Both the position numbers and the translations under genes were made by a program. A stretch of 64,000 bases of DNA from Gilliamella sp. wkB108 (GTDB lineage: Bacteria > Pseudomonadota > Gammaproteobacteria > Enterobacterales > Orbaceae): NCBI RefSeq assembly GCF_001690195.1, contig NZ_LZGM01000118.1:102896-166895 (forward strand), in the 5' to 3' direction. A model generated the notes under the pieces. It saw only the letters and a program-made list of their open reading frames with translations, was not told the origin of the DNA and did not search any database. This document shows, piece by piece, positions 63,805-64,000 of the stretch; position 1 is the stretch's first letter; every line of letters begins with the position of its first letter.

Positions 63805-64000
63805 TTATGGTTTAACATGATACTTTTGTTTGATTTCAGCTAACTCTTCTTGTGACGTTGCATTAAAGGCTTCGACCATCCATTCTGGCCAACCTTGACC
63901 TTTGATGATCTCTTTTTTAAATTGGATTTCTTGCTCTGATTTGTATTTACCGGCATTTAAATTGATTAAATCATTACAACACATAAAATTATTTACCCAA
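63805..64000 (-). CDS. Paralog 3, C-terminal part only (cut by window edge)
   Basis: The last ~64 codons are visible and end EELAEIKQKYHVKP, preceded by the same WPEWMVEAFNATSQ segment and FVNNFMCCNDLINL-like text as paralogs 1 and 2. It is 47 bp from paralog 2. The N-terminus and membrane region lie beyond the right edge, so it is not known whether it differs there. Confidence 0.65.
   Translation of the reverse strand, partial: WVNNFMCCNDLINLNAGKYKSEQEIQFKKEIIKGQGWPEWMVEAFNATSQEELAEIKQKYHVKP

Larger units (their letters stand above)
62028..64000. repeat. Tandem array of ~873-bp gene-containing units
   Basis: The unit comprises the intergenic tail CTTAGTATCCTAACTGCTCA plus one gene. Stop codons of successive genes are at 62058, 62933 and 63805, giving periods of 875 and 872 bp. 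At least 2.2 units are visible and the array continues past the right edge. Flanking parts are nearly identical between units while the membrane-segment part is not. Confidence 0.9.

Noticed and set aside
61861..64000. Integrated island at tRNA-Asn
   Set aside because: No integrase and no direct repeat of the tRNA 3' end are visible; the array could be resident. It cannot be excluded beyond the right edge.

Overview
The window looks like a contiguous chromosomal segment of an AT-rich gammaproteobacterium related to the Enterobacterales. Most proteins are recognisable full-length counterparts of Escherichia coli proteins: S10 ribosomal operon, ISC operon, Slt/TrpR, PepB, MetC, SuhB, UbiU/UbiV, CsdA/CsdE, HscC, TyrA, GlmM, ATP synthase, RecC. 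The strong A+T bias, the compact gene set, an ato-type short-chain acyl-CoA cluster and oxygen-independent ubiquinone genes fit an Orbaceae gut symbiont (Gilliamella-like). That taxonomic placement is inference; no 16S gene is present.

Layout. 1-3.2 kb: start of the S10 ribosomal operon on the minus strand (rpsJ-rplC-rplD-rplW-rplB-rpsS-rplV, rplV cut by the left edge) behind an S10-type leader hairpin. 3.5-8.8 kb: complete isc operon on the minus strand (iscR-iscS-iscU-iscA-hscB-hscA-fdx, no iscX) with a near-consensus IscR operator upstream of iscR. 8.9-20.6 kb: housekeeping genes (slt-trpR, a Rob-like regulator, nfuA, gntX, ppiA, pepB, a tyrosine phosphatase, a phosphopantetheinyl transferase, metC-tilS) and a decayed Sel1-repeat gene. 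20.7-23.6 kb: copper-type P-ATPase divergent from an HxlR regulator. 23.6-25.9 kb: an accessory patch holding two copies of a small divergent gene pair, each copy broken in a different member. 26-30.6 kb: suhB and an atoB-atoD-atoA cluster with a divergent LysR gene. 30.6-31.2 kb: a 117-bp tandem repeat, about 4.8 copies. 31.3-35 kb: ubiU-ubiV-csdA-csdE. 35-41 kb: dolP and a DUF1266/J-like/HscC chaperone module. 41-46 kb: xseA, xthA, tyrA, glmM. 46.4-52.8 kb: the F1Fo ATP synthase operon atpBEFHAGDC without atpI. 53.2-61.8 kb: recC-yjjV, a BASS transporter, an MFS pump-gloC pair, and bioY behind a BirA-type operator, overlapping a YiiX-like amidase gene. 61.9 kb: tRNA-Asn. 62.0 kb to the right edge: a tandem array of at least three paralogous membrane-protein genes.

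How the parts work together. Iron-sulphur biology is over-represented: ISC, NfuA and CSD are all here, and csdA overlaps the end of ubiV, whose product (with UbiU) is an Fe-S protein of anaerobic ubiquinone synthesis. The accessory signals are (a) a dispersed intergenic repeat of about 40 bp, found singly at three places and as the core of the 117-bp tandem array; (b) the duplicated, reciprocally decayed small gene pair; and (c) the paralog array beside tRNA-Asn, in which a divergent membrane segment sits between nearly identical flanks.
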